From Ramazzottius varieornatus (lineage: Eukaryota > Tardigrada > Eutardigrada > Parachela > Ramazzottiidae), in NCBI GenBank assembly GCA_001949185.1, contig BDGG01000022.1, positions 124,001 through 188,000 of the forward strand: 64,000 nt of DNA. Reading direction: 5' to 3'. Shown in pieces: positions 1-10,500 of the stretch. Below the pieces are notes generated by a model. It worked only from the letters and a program-made list of their open reading frames with translations. It was not told the DNA's origin and made no database searches. Within the stretch, counting starts at the first letter, position 1, and every line of letters starts with the position of its first letter. Position numbers and translations under genes: made by a program.

Positions 1-802
1 GTAGGCTCCAGCACGCCAAATGAAACTTGAGAAAGGAATATTACCTTAACTGCGCTCGTTGATGTTCCTTTACAACGAGCAACAAGTTAACAATGAAACA
101 TTCTATCCTCCCTTTTTCCCAGATTTCAAGAACCTCCGATGGTTGGAGCTGAAACCAAGGGATGTAGCGAAGAGAGGAAGCGAGCGGCCCAGTCCTTGTT
201 GACTTTTGCTTGCTTGCTTGCGCTGGAAGGAAAATGAGGGGAAAGAAGTTGGCGTTTCCGCTGTTCTTTTCATTCATCCTTCCTCTCTGCTTGGGCAGTC
301 ATCAGCACTGTAGGTCCTTCGGTCGAGTTTTTGGTATTTGCATAGTAATCAGATAAGAAAAGCCGGCTGACTAAAGCGGTGATTTCGGCGACCTGTCGAG
401 GGTTCTTCAGCGCGCTTTTTCATCAAAGAGTGTAAATTGTCGGCTCGTATCGATCGGTTCGATCGCCGGTGGTGTAGTAGCTTGTTTTAGAAGGTGAAGG
501 CTTGTTGGCACTACTGTCTTGTAACGTTTAACTCAGCGGTGATCACAAAAGGCTTTGCTGCTGTGCAAAGCTCGTTCACACATTTCAGTATGAGCTAAGC
601 TGCCATTGTTTACCTAGCCAAGCACTCGTGGGAGCAGTTTTGTCAGATCAGACAATTAGGTTTGTAGCAAGTTGACCAACAACTATCTGCACGTGCAAAA
701 ACGCGCTGACTCTTCACGTCGTAAAATGAATGGTCGAGTGCAATTACTCGTGCGTAGAATCGGCCCTAAGAGTCGTACATAGCATAGAAATGACTGTGTT
801 AG
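1..802. other. 5' flank without recognised gene
   Basis: I see no convincing coding exon on either strand. The first LLGL exon I can support opens at an acceptor AG near 801-802, so this stretch may be intron or promoter of that gene. The N-terminal residues that LLGL proteins normally carry were searched for here and not found. Confidence 0.4.
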
Positions 803-3800
803 GTACATTGGATAGTGGAGGGTCTTGTTGATTGTAGTTTCGGCTCGAGCGGAGTGGCGCTGGTCTATCAGGATGAGAAGCAGCGGGCGGCGCGCCACCT
901 GGCCTTCGTTCCCAACCAGGGAAGGCTGGTGGTCATTCAGCAAGACGGACACATTTCCCTGCTGGAACTGAACACTTCCAAAGATGGCAGTCACACCGTG
1001 CTGGAAAATGTCAAGACTATCCAGTCTTCCAGGTAAGCTTGAACCTGCCTATCGGACCAGTTTGAGTATCAGCGTCGCAAGGTTCTCTTTCGTCTTTGGC
1101 AGAGTGGAGAAGGTGTCGTGCGCCGCGGTGGTCAGCCGAGAGGCTTCGTCCTTCCTGTGGTGTGGCTGCCAAGACAGCTCCATCGCCGTCTTCTCCCTGC
1201 CTTCCTTGGAAGACAGCGCCGACACTTCCTTCAAACACTGGCTGACCAGCGAAGCGGAAAGGATCACCGCCACCACCGCAATGTAAGCTTCCTCCGACAA
1301 GTTCAGGCTCCCCCCAGAGTTTCCATCGGTGTTTTTGTGGGTTTCTTTGACAGTGATGGCTCGCAGGGAGGTGAGAAGGCCTCAGAAGTGACGATGAGCG
1401 AAGGCAAGACTTCACCGACACCAGCCGCACATGGCAAAGTGGTGGCCATCGAGCAGCATCCCCAAAAGCAGAACTTGCTGTTGGTGGGCTTTGCCGACGG
1501 CCACATTGTTCTTTACGACTTGGAGGCCAAAGTCAGCCACAGGAAGTTTCTCCATTCTGGCCAGGTATCTCTTGGTCGATGCCAGTGCATCTGACATTTG
1601 CTGTCGCTTTTCTACTTATCTCACTTCTTGACCTGTCAGTCTTCTCTGTTGCTGCAGGTGATGACGCACGTTGGTTGGCAGTCCAGTGCTGATGTCTTCA
1701 ACAGTACCTACGACGATGGAAGCTACCTGACCTGGAATACCGCCCAGGAGAGTCCCTTGGATAAGCCAATAACTCCCTATGGTATGGCAGATTCAGTGAA
1801 GAATGCTAAGCTTTTGAAGAGATGGTCGGTAGTAAGTGGAGCCTCGTCGAAGAAAGTCGACGATTGACTTTTGCAAGTGGCGCACGCTGCCAGCCGATTA
1901 CACTGGTGACGTGCGTCGGTTGGGAAAGCAAGCTTGTCGAGCTGCCAGGTTTGGCCATTGAAGTCATTGAAGAATGAGGGCTTGATGTGTAGGTCCCTAT
2001 CCCTGTATGGCCATCAACAAGATGGTGGTCCATTCCTCGTCGGCCAGCGACGGTCCACTGATCATCTTTTCGGGTGGCTTGCCCAAAGAGAAGCGCTTCA
2101 ACGACCACCACTCCATCACCGTCCAACAGGGTGAACGACACACGGCACTGGACTTCCCCTCGGCTGTGGTCGACTTTGTTCTTCTCGATGACGGTAAGAT
2201 AAGACGGTGGATTCCTTCAAGATGGTCTAGTATAATTTTCTAAGCAGTGCCCGTTGAAGGTGCATTGGCGGTTCCCAGCGACGCTCACACGCTGGTGGTT
2301 CTGCTGGAGAACCAGCTGATTGCCATCGACCTGACCAGCGACAAGTACCCGGAGATTGTGGCTCCCTACGTGACGCACATCCACGCACCCATCACCTCCT
2401 TGGAACTGTACCAAGAGGTCCCCCACCATGTGATGAATGGCCTGCGCGAAGTCGGCAAGAAGCCCAGCGACATTCGCCCCTTTGGCGCATACTCGCCGAA
2501 ATACTCTCACAGAGTAGGTGTCCCATTCCTACCTTGATCCTTCAACATTGGGTGAGATCTTGTCAACGCCGTTTTCACATACCGTTTCTTACTTTTTAGC
2601 AATGGCCCATCCACGGCGGAAGTGTCGTACCGGCAGCTGCTGTCTCAGCAGACGATACCACCATGAACAGTTCTTTGCAGAATAGCCTTCTCATCACAGC
2701 GTAAGCCTGTCACATCATAACCAAATGATCAAGTTAAGGTTGGTCTGTTACGATCTGGGCACTATGGTATACTGTTGCAGGCATGGCGATGGATGTTTGC
2801 GCTTTTGGGAAGTGCTTCCTGCTGGCTTGCGCCTGTTGCACAAGCTGGACGCCGCCACTCGCTACTTCCACGTCGAGCAGGAAGGCGACTTTGCCGATGA
2901 CTCCTCCGATGTCTGGCCACCCTTCCGCAAGGTTTGTTGATCTGTCCATTCGCATACCTACCAATAACATATCTGTCTGGAAGAGATGACAAACTCCACC
3001 GAAAACTCGGGAGGACAGAAACGGTCGAACTCGACCCGATTGTTCTTTTCAAGTGCCGCACGCTATTAGCCATTCGCAGGCCAGACATGCGTCACTTGGA
3101 AAAGGTGAATGCCAAGTTTCCAAAATCTACAATCTGAGTTCAGAACGACTCCGCCAGGTTCATGACAAACTGCCGAAAGGGTCTTGTAAATTTTGTCCGT
3201 TTTTAGTATGGTTTCGAGCAGGAGACGGTGCAAGAGCCGAGGATGAAGGTGGAAAAGTTCTGCTTTGACGTGTCTTCGCAAACGCTGCTGGTTGGTGGTC
3301 AGGCCGGACAAGTTCTCCTTTACAAGTTTAACCCTACGTACGCCGTCGTTCACTTTGAGGTATGTCGGGATAATTATCTTCGTCTACATATTCTCCTTTT
3401 TCACCACACCACTGGTGTCTTGCAGACGATCAATGTGTCGTTGGTGGGTGAAGAGCTGCAGTATGTCTGGCGCGGCAGCCAACCACTGCTGCCTCGTGCC
3501 GGTAACCTGGAAATGTTTGGCGGCTTCCAGGCTGTCCTCTCGGTCCAGATGGACCCACCCTCGGCTATTACCGCTTTGGCTATCCACCCAGAGTGGAACT
3601 TGTAAGTCCAGCTAAACTGATGGAGGTCTTGCTTGTGCTGACATCCCCTAGTGTCCGTTTCTCAGGTCGAAGGTTAGCCGTTTGTTTTGCAGGTTGGCCG
3701 TGGGAACAGGTCATGGCTTTGCCTTGTTGGACTACTCTCATCGAACCCGTATCTTCATCAACTGTACCATGAAGCCGGACGGCGAAAATCTAGGTAAGAG

Positions 3801-6800
3801 TATTAACATTGTTGGTGTCAGGTATACCTAGGAGTGAATAGGGCAGCTAGGAAAAGATGACAAGATCGTCATTTCAAGTGGCGCAGGCTCTTGGCTAATG
3901 GCGCTAAGACGGTGCGCCACTTGGAACATTTACTCTGGTCCAGCTCGTATATGTGAAGATCTGACTGAAGTTCACTTTGTGGGACGAGGGATTTTGATGG
4001 ATAAAGTTTGGTGATGGTTGTGTTGTTGATTGTAGAAAACGAGGCCCACAGTAACGGGACACTGCAGCAGAAGGCCAGGCGAGCGGGAGAGACGTTACGG
4101 CGATCGCTTCGTCGCATCCCGCGGCCCCATTTGAACGTTCACTCGCCGACGTCCTACACCGTCAATGGCGGTGTCGGCGAGAATGGCACGATTGAAACGA
4201 CCAAGAAGAGCAGCAGTACGGAAGGGGAGGTGGAGCTGCTGGATGGGCGGCAGATGGCTACCAGCCCCGACGGCCACCACAACGCCTTAACCAACGGCCA
4301 CACGGTAATGTCATGACCATTCAAATATCCCAACATTTTTGTCATATCTTCTTGGTGCTTTTTTCAGGAGACGACCCAGGATGAAGTCAAAACGCACATG
4401 GTGGTGACGGACAAGTTGGAGGTGAGCGATGCCAATGGGTACACCACGACGGTGGAAGAGAAGACGGTCGTTGAATCGACTGGGCCCAGCCAGGTACTGT
4501 ACACCGATCAAAGCTGGTGTTCCATACTTGTCCAGACTGCTCCTGTAACTGTCTCTTTCGTCTCTGTAGAATGTAACAGGAGAGTTGGCTGGTGAAAGTT
4601 TGCGGTCGACATCGGCCATAGCGGAACCCGTCAGTCTGCATGTCCAGACGGCCAACGTCGGACCGATCATCGTTGATGACAAGCTGCTGCAGGCGCTGGA
4701 AGCCGATATCATGCCAGCGGGCCTGGAGGAGCAAGAGCACAAGGCGGTGACAGAGCAGAGCAGAGTGGAAAAGACGTACAACTATGAAGCCACCACCGTT
4801 CGCACCCTCCTTCTCACCAGCTGTGCCATCCACCCCACTCAACAAGGTATGCGTCGACCAGAACGTAACTTCTATTCGAACATCCTCACGCTGTGTGTCT
4901 GTAGGTGCGACGAATGTTTCGAAGGGCAGTCAGCCCTGCTTGTGGGTTGGTCTGAACAACGGCACCATCTACAGCTACGCCCTGACAGTCCCTGACGTCT
5001 CCACCGGTTCTTCGACCGATCAAATCACCGCTGTCGCTGCTAAAGAGATCCACCTGCGACATGGCGCGCCCGTCATCTTTATGGCCATCGTCGACCACAG
5101 CAAGATGAAGGTACCAAATAACGTTGTGATTTGGAAGTTCGGCAACACAAACTGGACGAGATGGTTTCTCCCAAGTGGCGCACGCTTTCAGCCAGTAATA
5201 CTGGATACGTGCGCTACTTTAGAAAAACATCTAGTCCAGTTTCTTTACTTTCCCAGGTGGCGCACGCTTTCAGTGATAACGGCTGGAAGCGTGCACCATA
5301 TGCAGAACAATCTTGTCAACTTAGCCGAGCTCCAATATCATATATTCCACTGACATGCTGTCTTTGGCTCGTCTTGAAGGTTCAGCCCGAGTCGGCCGGA
5401 AGTCTGGCCTCATCGCCCCTTCCGCCTGCCTCACCCACCAGTCTTCCTCAGTCGCCACTGTCGGAAGACGTGGTGGCCTCTCCATCATCAAACAGCAGTG
5501 TCGCTGGCGCTGGTCGACCCAACTGGAAGGATGCCGACAAGTCGACGCAAAAGTTGCTGGTCGCTTCTGAAGAACAGATCAAGGTTAGATCTTCTTGACT
5601 CCAATCTTTCGTTGGCGCTGTGTAACCGGACCGTCGGTCTTGCAGATGTTCAACCTCCCGTCGTTGAAAGCCTATGGAAAGTACAAGCTGAGCAATGGTC
5701 GCTTCCGCAAGGTTGACGTGCTGCAAGTCGGTCCCTACAAAGGTTGGTGGACGATAGCTTGACTTTGCTACCAACCACCAATATTAGATGTTGCGGCCTT
5801 TGCTTTGCAGATGAATACTGTGTGGTGGCAACGACGAACCGTGGAGATGTCGAAGTCATTACCTTGCCGAACCTGAAACGAAGACAACGCGACAACTTGA
5901 ATAAGAAGGAAGATGTCAGGTAACCGGGTTTTTTTAGGCATCGATACCAAGAATGTTTTGTCCAGGGATTAACGGATGTCGTTTCTTTATAGCGCGGCAT
6001 TTGGCCGACACGGCCAAGGCATCTTCCTTTCTGGCAGTCAGGAGCTACAACTTTTCGCTGTGGTCAGCGGCACGGAACACCAGCTGCCGCCCTGCTTCAT
6101 CCACCTTCCCGATGGAGCACGTCCCGCTCCACCGGTCGCTGACGCGCCGCTGCAAGGCCCCCTCGAAGGAACGGTTACACTGCAGCAACCCGCTACACCC
6201 TTGCCCACTGTTGGAGAAGAAGCTGCCACTACCAACGTCGAAGAGGACCAGGTGATGTCATGTAGCTTTTGCTCCTCACCTACCTGCATACAGTTGTCGT
6301 TGGTTATTACTCCATGGCTTGGTATGCATGTTGGTGATGGGCTTCACGAAGTTGCAGGCCAACTAGTATTGTTCTTTTATCGGTAATGTGGGCTTTTCAT
6401 TTGACAGGTTGAGAAGGTGGAATTGCATGAGGTCGTTCAGTCACCCGTCATCATCTTGCAAGAAACGGTTGTGATACCGGTGCAAGATGAGGAGAGAGGA
6501 CGCGGTGATGGGGCAGAGAGCCAAGCAGAAGTGGTAGTGATGGAGCGCACGACGGTGGTCAGTGAGGTGCCGCTGGAAGCGGGTGAGATGGGTGAGAGCG
6601 CTACCTGTTTGTTGGTCCAAGAAGAGGTGGTCGTCACGTCCTTGGATGATAGCATGCTGTCGGAGAGCCAACATGCCGTGGGTGACATCAGCAACGACAG
6701 CATCATCGACCATTTCCATCACGACCTGTAAGCATGATAATGCAACTGGCTGCTTAAATTCAATGAAGATTATAGCCTTGAGTTTGATGACTTGCAGGAA

Positions 6801-6993
6801 GAACGGTAATGCGGAGGAGGAAAGCGGGGCCATGAACGGAATGAAGAGCGACTTTTTCAGCGAGGAAGGTGGCGCCATGAAGGTCCATAGTCTGGAGGAC
6901 AAGCTGAAGGCCATGGAAATGGAAGAGGCTGGCGCCAACGAGCAGAAGGCCATGGGCTCCTACATCTATAACGAGACGACGACCACACATTGA
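803..6993 (+). CDS. LLGL: Lethal giant larvae homologue (LLGL/L(2)gl), 5' end missing
   Basis: WD40 scaffold that sets cortical and basolateral polarity and is regulated by aPKC. Exons by hand: 803-1032, 1103-1282, 1354-1564, 1658-1781, 1993-2193, 2248-2513, 2600-2700, 2781-2931, 3207-3359, 3426-3601, 3693-3793, 4036-4304, 4368-4493, 4570-4846, 4905-5110, 5380-5583, 5646-5742, 5811-5919, 5993-6251, 6408-6727, 6798-6993. They stay in frame to a TGA and give about 1,318 residues. Family signatures include TPYGPYPCMAINK, IIFSGG, GDGCLRFWEV and WPPFRK. The exon at 4036 encodes LRRSLRRIPR, the basic Ser-containing segment that aPKC phosphorylates in LLGL proteins. There is no C-terminal R-SNARE, which argues against tomosyn. 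The C-terminal tail is long, acidic and Val-rich, making the protein larger than human LLGL1 (about 1,064). The initiator Met and first blades are not identified. Introns at 1782, 2932, 3794 and 5111 carry short inverted-repeat elements. Confidence 0.9.
1874..1925. repeat. Short inverted-repeat element, LLGL intron copy 1
   Basis: Begins CAAGTGGCGCACGCTGCCAG and ends in a degraded match to the reverse complement (ACGTGCGTCGGTTGG). It lies wholly inside an LLGL intron and belongs to the family described in the findings. Confidence 0.6.
3050..3099. repeat. Short inverted-repeat element, LLGL intron copy 2
   Basis: CAAGTGCCGCACGC at the left and ATGCGTCACTTGG at the right, about 50 bp, inside the intron 2932-3206. 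Confidence 0.65.
3875..3924. repeat. Short inverted-repeat element, LLGL intron copy 3
   Basis: CAAGTGGCGCAGGC at the left and GGTGCGCCACTTGG at the right. This is one of the best preserved copies, with nearly complementary ends, inside the intron 3794-4035. Confidence 0.7.
5172..5220. repeat. Short inverted-repeat element, LLGL intron copy 4
   Basis: CAAGTGGCGCACGCTTTCAG at the left and ACGTGCGCTACTTT at the right. A second copy follows about 34 bp downstream in the same intron. Confidence 0.65.
5254..5298. repeat. Short inverted-repeat element, LLGL intron copy 5
   Basis: CAGGTGGCGCACGCTTTCAG at the left and AGCGTGCACCAT at the right. It shares about 14 bases of its left arm with the copy at 5172 and is in the same orientation. 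Confidence 0.55.
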
Positions 6994-7547
6994 ACGGAGC
7001 GCCATCTAGACGTCAACAGGTATCTTTCTCTGATATTTGAATCTCCCTTATACATTCTTTAATCTCTCATCTCAGCCACCAATAATCTATCTCAGTCCGA
7101 AAGCAAGTGGGTATTTTTTGTATGGAACTTTGTACTGCGCCTAACTTTATATCCTTCTCCAACACAAGTGCGAATGCTGTGCGCTTGCAAGGCTTTGGGC
7201 CAGCATTTGTTGCTTGTTTTATGTGCATCCTCTTATCTGTATCCAAGGCTGGAGCGAAGTTTTTTCGCTGGCTTTAAGCTGTTTAGAGGGCAGTTTGTGG
7301 TTCGACTGGTGCCCTTTTCTGCAATGGTTGTGTAGTACATGACTTTTGGGAATGTGAACATGTTAGTTGCCATATCCCCAACAGTCTTACCTAAAATGGC
7401 GGGGTAATCTAGAATAACTAGACTTGATTAAAAAGTGTGGGAGCACTAAGCGAGTACAAAGGTTGCAGCAAGCATTGTACATGGAGCGTTTCAGTGCATG
7501 TGGGCAAGGTAAATAATGGCAGGACTTTAGCAAGAAGCATCAAGAGA
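6994..7547. other. Convergent 3' region between LLGL and the repeat-motif gene
   Basis: It lies between the LLGL stop and the stop of the minus-strand gene at 7548. It is T-rich, consistent with 3' UTRs, and no coding potential was recognised. Confidence 0.5.
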
Positions 7548-10500
7548 TCAAGCACTGTCTAGATTGTAGTAAAGATGTCCCTGCTCTTTGCCGGCAAAGG
7601 AGAAAGCATGCTGGCCCGACTCGATTAGGGAAGCGGGGCAGATATCGGCACTAAGCGGTACATAGCTAACATGGTTCTTGCTGTCGGGTACCGCTTGGAA
7701 CATTTTCACCTCACCGGTAACGGGGTTGACTCGCACCACTTGAGTAGACTTTTTGACCTCTTGACCGGTGGCATTGACAGTAAAGTCCTTGTAGGCTTGC
7801 ATACTGGTCGTCGTTTGGTCGGCTGGATCGCGCGAGCCGCCTTGGAGGATGGAAGAGTAGTGGCGCGGGGGCTGGGAGTAACTACGGCTGGGTTGCACAT
7901 AGCCAAAGTCGCGGTAGGCCTCCTGCGAAGTGGTCTTGTTGGACAAGGGCGAGGTGGAGGCGAAGAGGTGATTGTCGTGAGGGAGGATAGGTTGGGCGTG
8001 CTGGGCAGAGGAAAACTTGCGGAAAGCGTCGTGGCTGGTGGTCGTCGAGGATACCTTGGCAGATCCATCGGGTCGCAGAGCGCCTACAACGTACAATGTC
8101 ACATTGGTCCCATCCATAAAGTCGAGACTGGAACACTGTTGACAATTCCTGACCTGAGCTGCCTTGACGGAGCAAGCTGGGTCGCTCAGCAAGGCCAGGG
8201 TCACGGTAATCGTTGTGGTTGGTCGTCATGTCGGAAAAGGCTGCACCAGAGTCGCCACCGCTGGTCCGCGCTGAGGCACCTCGGACAGGTGGCAAAGTGT
8301 CAGCGGTTGCAAACTGCCGTTTACGACTGATATGAGCGTCGGAACTTGCCACACCGGCTCTCTGTCTATACCATTCGGCACTGCGCGGTCGCTGGTCCGC
8401 ACGGGAAGGCCGTCTATCAGCCGAGAAGCCTCTGTCCCATCGACCTGGGCTGACTTGACCATTGAAGAGGTTTAGCGTACTGGCTGGCTTGAAGGGCTTT
8501 TGCCGCTGGCTTTCGCTCATGATCAGCTGTTGATACGCTTCTTGAGTGACGGACTGGCCTGGCAGCCGCCTATCTCTGCAAACACATAACTTTGATTCGT
8601 ATCGATAAACTAAAAGGTCAACTGTCTGAAGCGAGGTTCGCTACGCGTAAGCATACTTGGGTCCATCCATAGACTCCAGTTGGTTCTTGGGTTTATAGGG
8701 TTTTGGGCGCTGACCCGCATCGCGTGTTCGAAAAGCGTCGCTGGTTTCCGACTGATCGTAGAAGCGGCCATCTTTTTCAAAGAGTTCATGGTCGGCATGA
8801 ATAATCTTGTCGGGACGCCCGTATGAAGCCAAGTCGCTGCTGATGGACGGACCCGTCGAGCGATGATGTTTCCGACGATCGGCCAGATCCCAGCCGGGAG
8901 AGTCCGGTTGGGCCATCAGCTGGCCCATCTGGCTGCGCAACAGCTTGCGGTCCAGGCTATGAGGTCGTGCGGCGACGGGTTGCGCTGACCACTTACCATA
9001 GTCTTGCTGTGTACTGCTCAGGCCGTCAAAGCGTTGACTGGTGTCGAACCTCAGCGTATCGGCAAACTTGTATCCTTGGGTTCGCTGCCAGCCAGCCGGC
9101 ATATGGTGCATAGCCCACTCCGACAGGTTGGCTGAACCTCGACCAGAGTCCTTCCAGCTGCTTCCTGACAGCACATCAAACGTCAAGCAAACCGTCGACA
9201 TTACCCCAGCCATATGAAACAATTGAACAAGCCTACCGTCATTTAAGGACAATGCTTCTTTAGCGGCTTTCCCCCTGCTTTGGTTCCGATCGACGATGGC
9301 CGGCAGATTCTGACTTTCGGACCTGGCCGAGCTTCCCTTCTTGGTTGCCGCCTTCTTCTCCTCATTCTTGCCACTGCCTTTCTTAGGAGTGACCTGAACG
9401 TCAAGGTCCTTGGCATCCCCGGTTTTTCCTTTGCTTTTGGGACTATGCTGCAGCGGACGGCTGGTAGTGACCACCGCATAGCCATCTTCGCCAATGGGCA
9501 TCTTCTTCTGGAAGCGTGGTTTCGCCGTGGGAACCTGTTGGTGTGCCGCAAAGGCATCTTGACTTTCTGTGGTGCGTTCCCGGTATCCCTACCACAAAAC
9601 GAAAGAAGTACAATATATGAAAGCGCACTTCCTAATTCAACAGCTGCGAAAGTAGTACGAATTGTCGCCTATTTTCGAGCACCAACTTCAAAAATTGTCT
9701 ATTCCCGTTTGAGCCAAGTGGCTCATCCCAAACTTTTAGCGCCGTGATGCACCATCATTCGCCTTTCGAATGTGCTCATCGTTGTTAAATATATCCCGTC
9801 TCACGAACTTCCTGGAAAATTTTGATAAGATGTTCAGCAGATGCATAAGGCCGACTTTGATCGCGAACCAACTTCGGCTGGAGATAGAGTACAGCCTGGT
9901 GCATCTGCTAAACATCTTGTCGGAAGTTTCCAGGAAGTCTATGAGACGAAATAAATTTAGTTCTGACTACCTCACTAAAGTCGTGCACTTTGAAAGCTGG
10001 TTTCAGACCCCGGAAAAACGGAAATTCTTGTTTTTGAAATTCCCCAAGCTGCAATGAGAAAACTTCTTACGGCCATAATATAAACCCAACTTTGGTCTAC
10101 AGGATGCATATGATAAGATCAGCCTGAAAGTTGATGAGGCCAGTGCCGGGATAAAAAAATTGAAAAAACAGCGGAAAAAGCTTTCCACTGTGACTTTGAA
10201 GCTGCTGAGAACCTGATAATAGACGGCATGTTAGGAAATGATGAAAGACAATGGAGCTAGGTTCTCGAATATACGGATTTTGTTTCGGTTAATCCGCATT
10301 GTCGATCATTCATCATAATTTAATGTCATACCTGCTGGAAAACACCGCTTAAGGTGAAGTTGGGAAGTTGATTGCGTTGACTGTTGAGATTTCCCAGTTG
10401 ACGACGACCTTTGCGCTTGTCGGTTGAGGAAAGACCGGCTGCCACAGCTGTGGCGGCTATCGCCACTCGGTCAAGGCTGGCTTGTCGTTTCTTCCCTTCT

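Noticed and set aside
803-6993. Tomosyn (STXBP5) instead of LLGL
   Set aside because: Both have the double propeller, but there is no C-terminal R-SNARE and the basic phospho-segment LRRSLRRIPR is LLGL-like.
9169-9237. Possible intron within exon 8657-9588
   Set aside because: Splice signals exist, but the stretch is a multiple of three and open, so it is left in the model as optional.
9770-10057. 95-codon plus-strand frame
   Set aside because: It is formed by the large inverted repeat inside an intron of the minus-strand gene.
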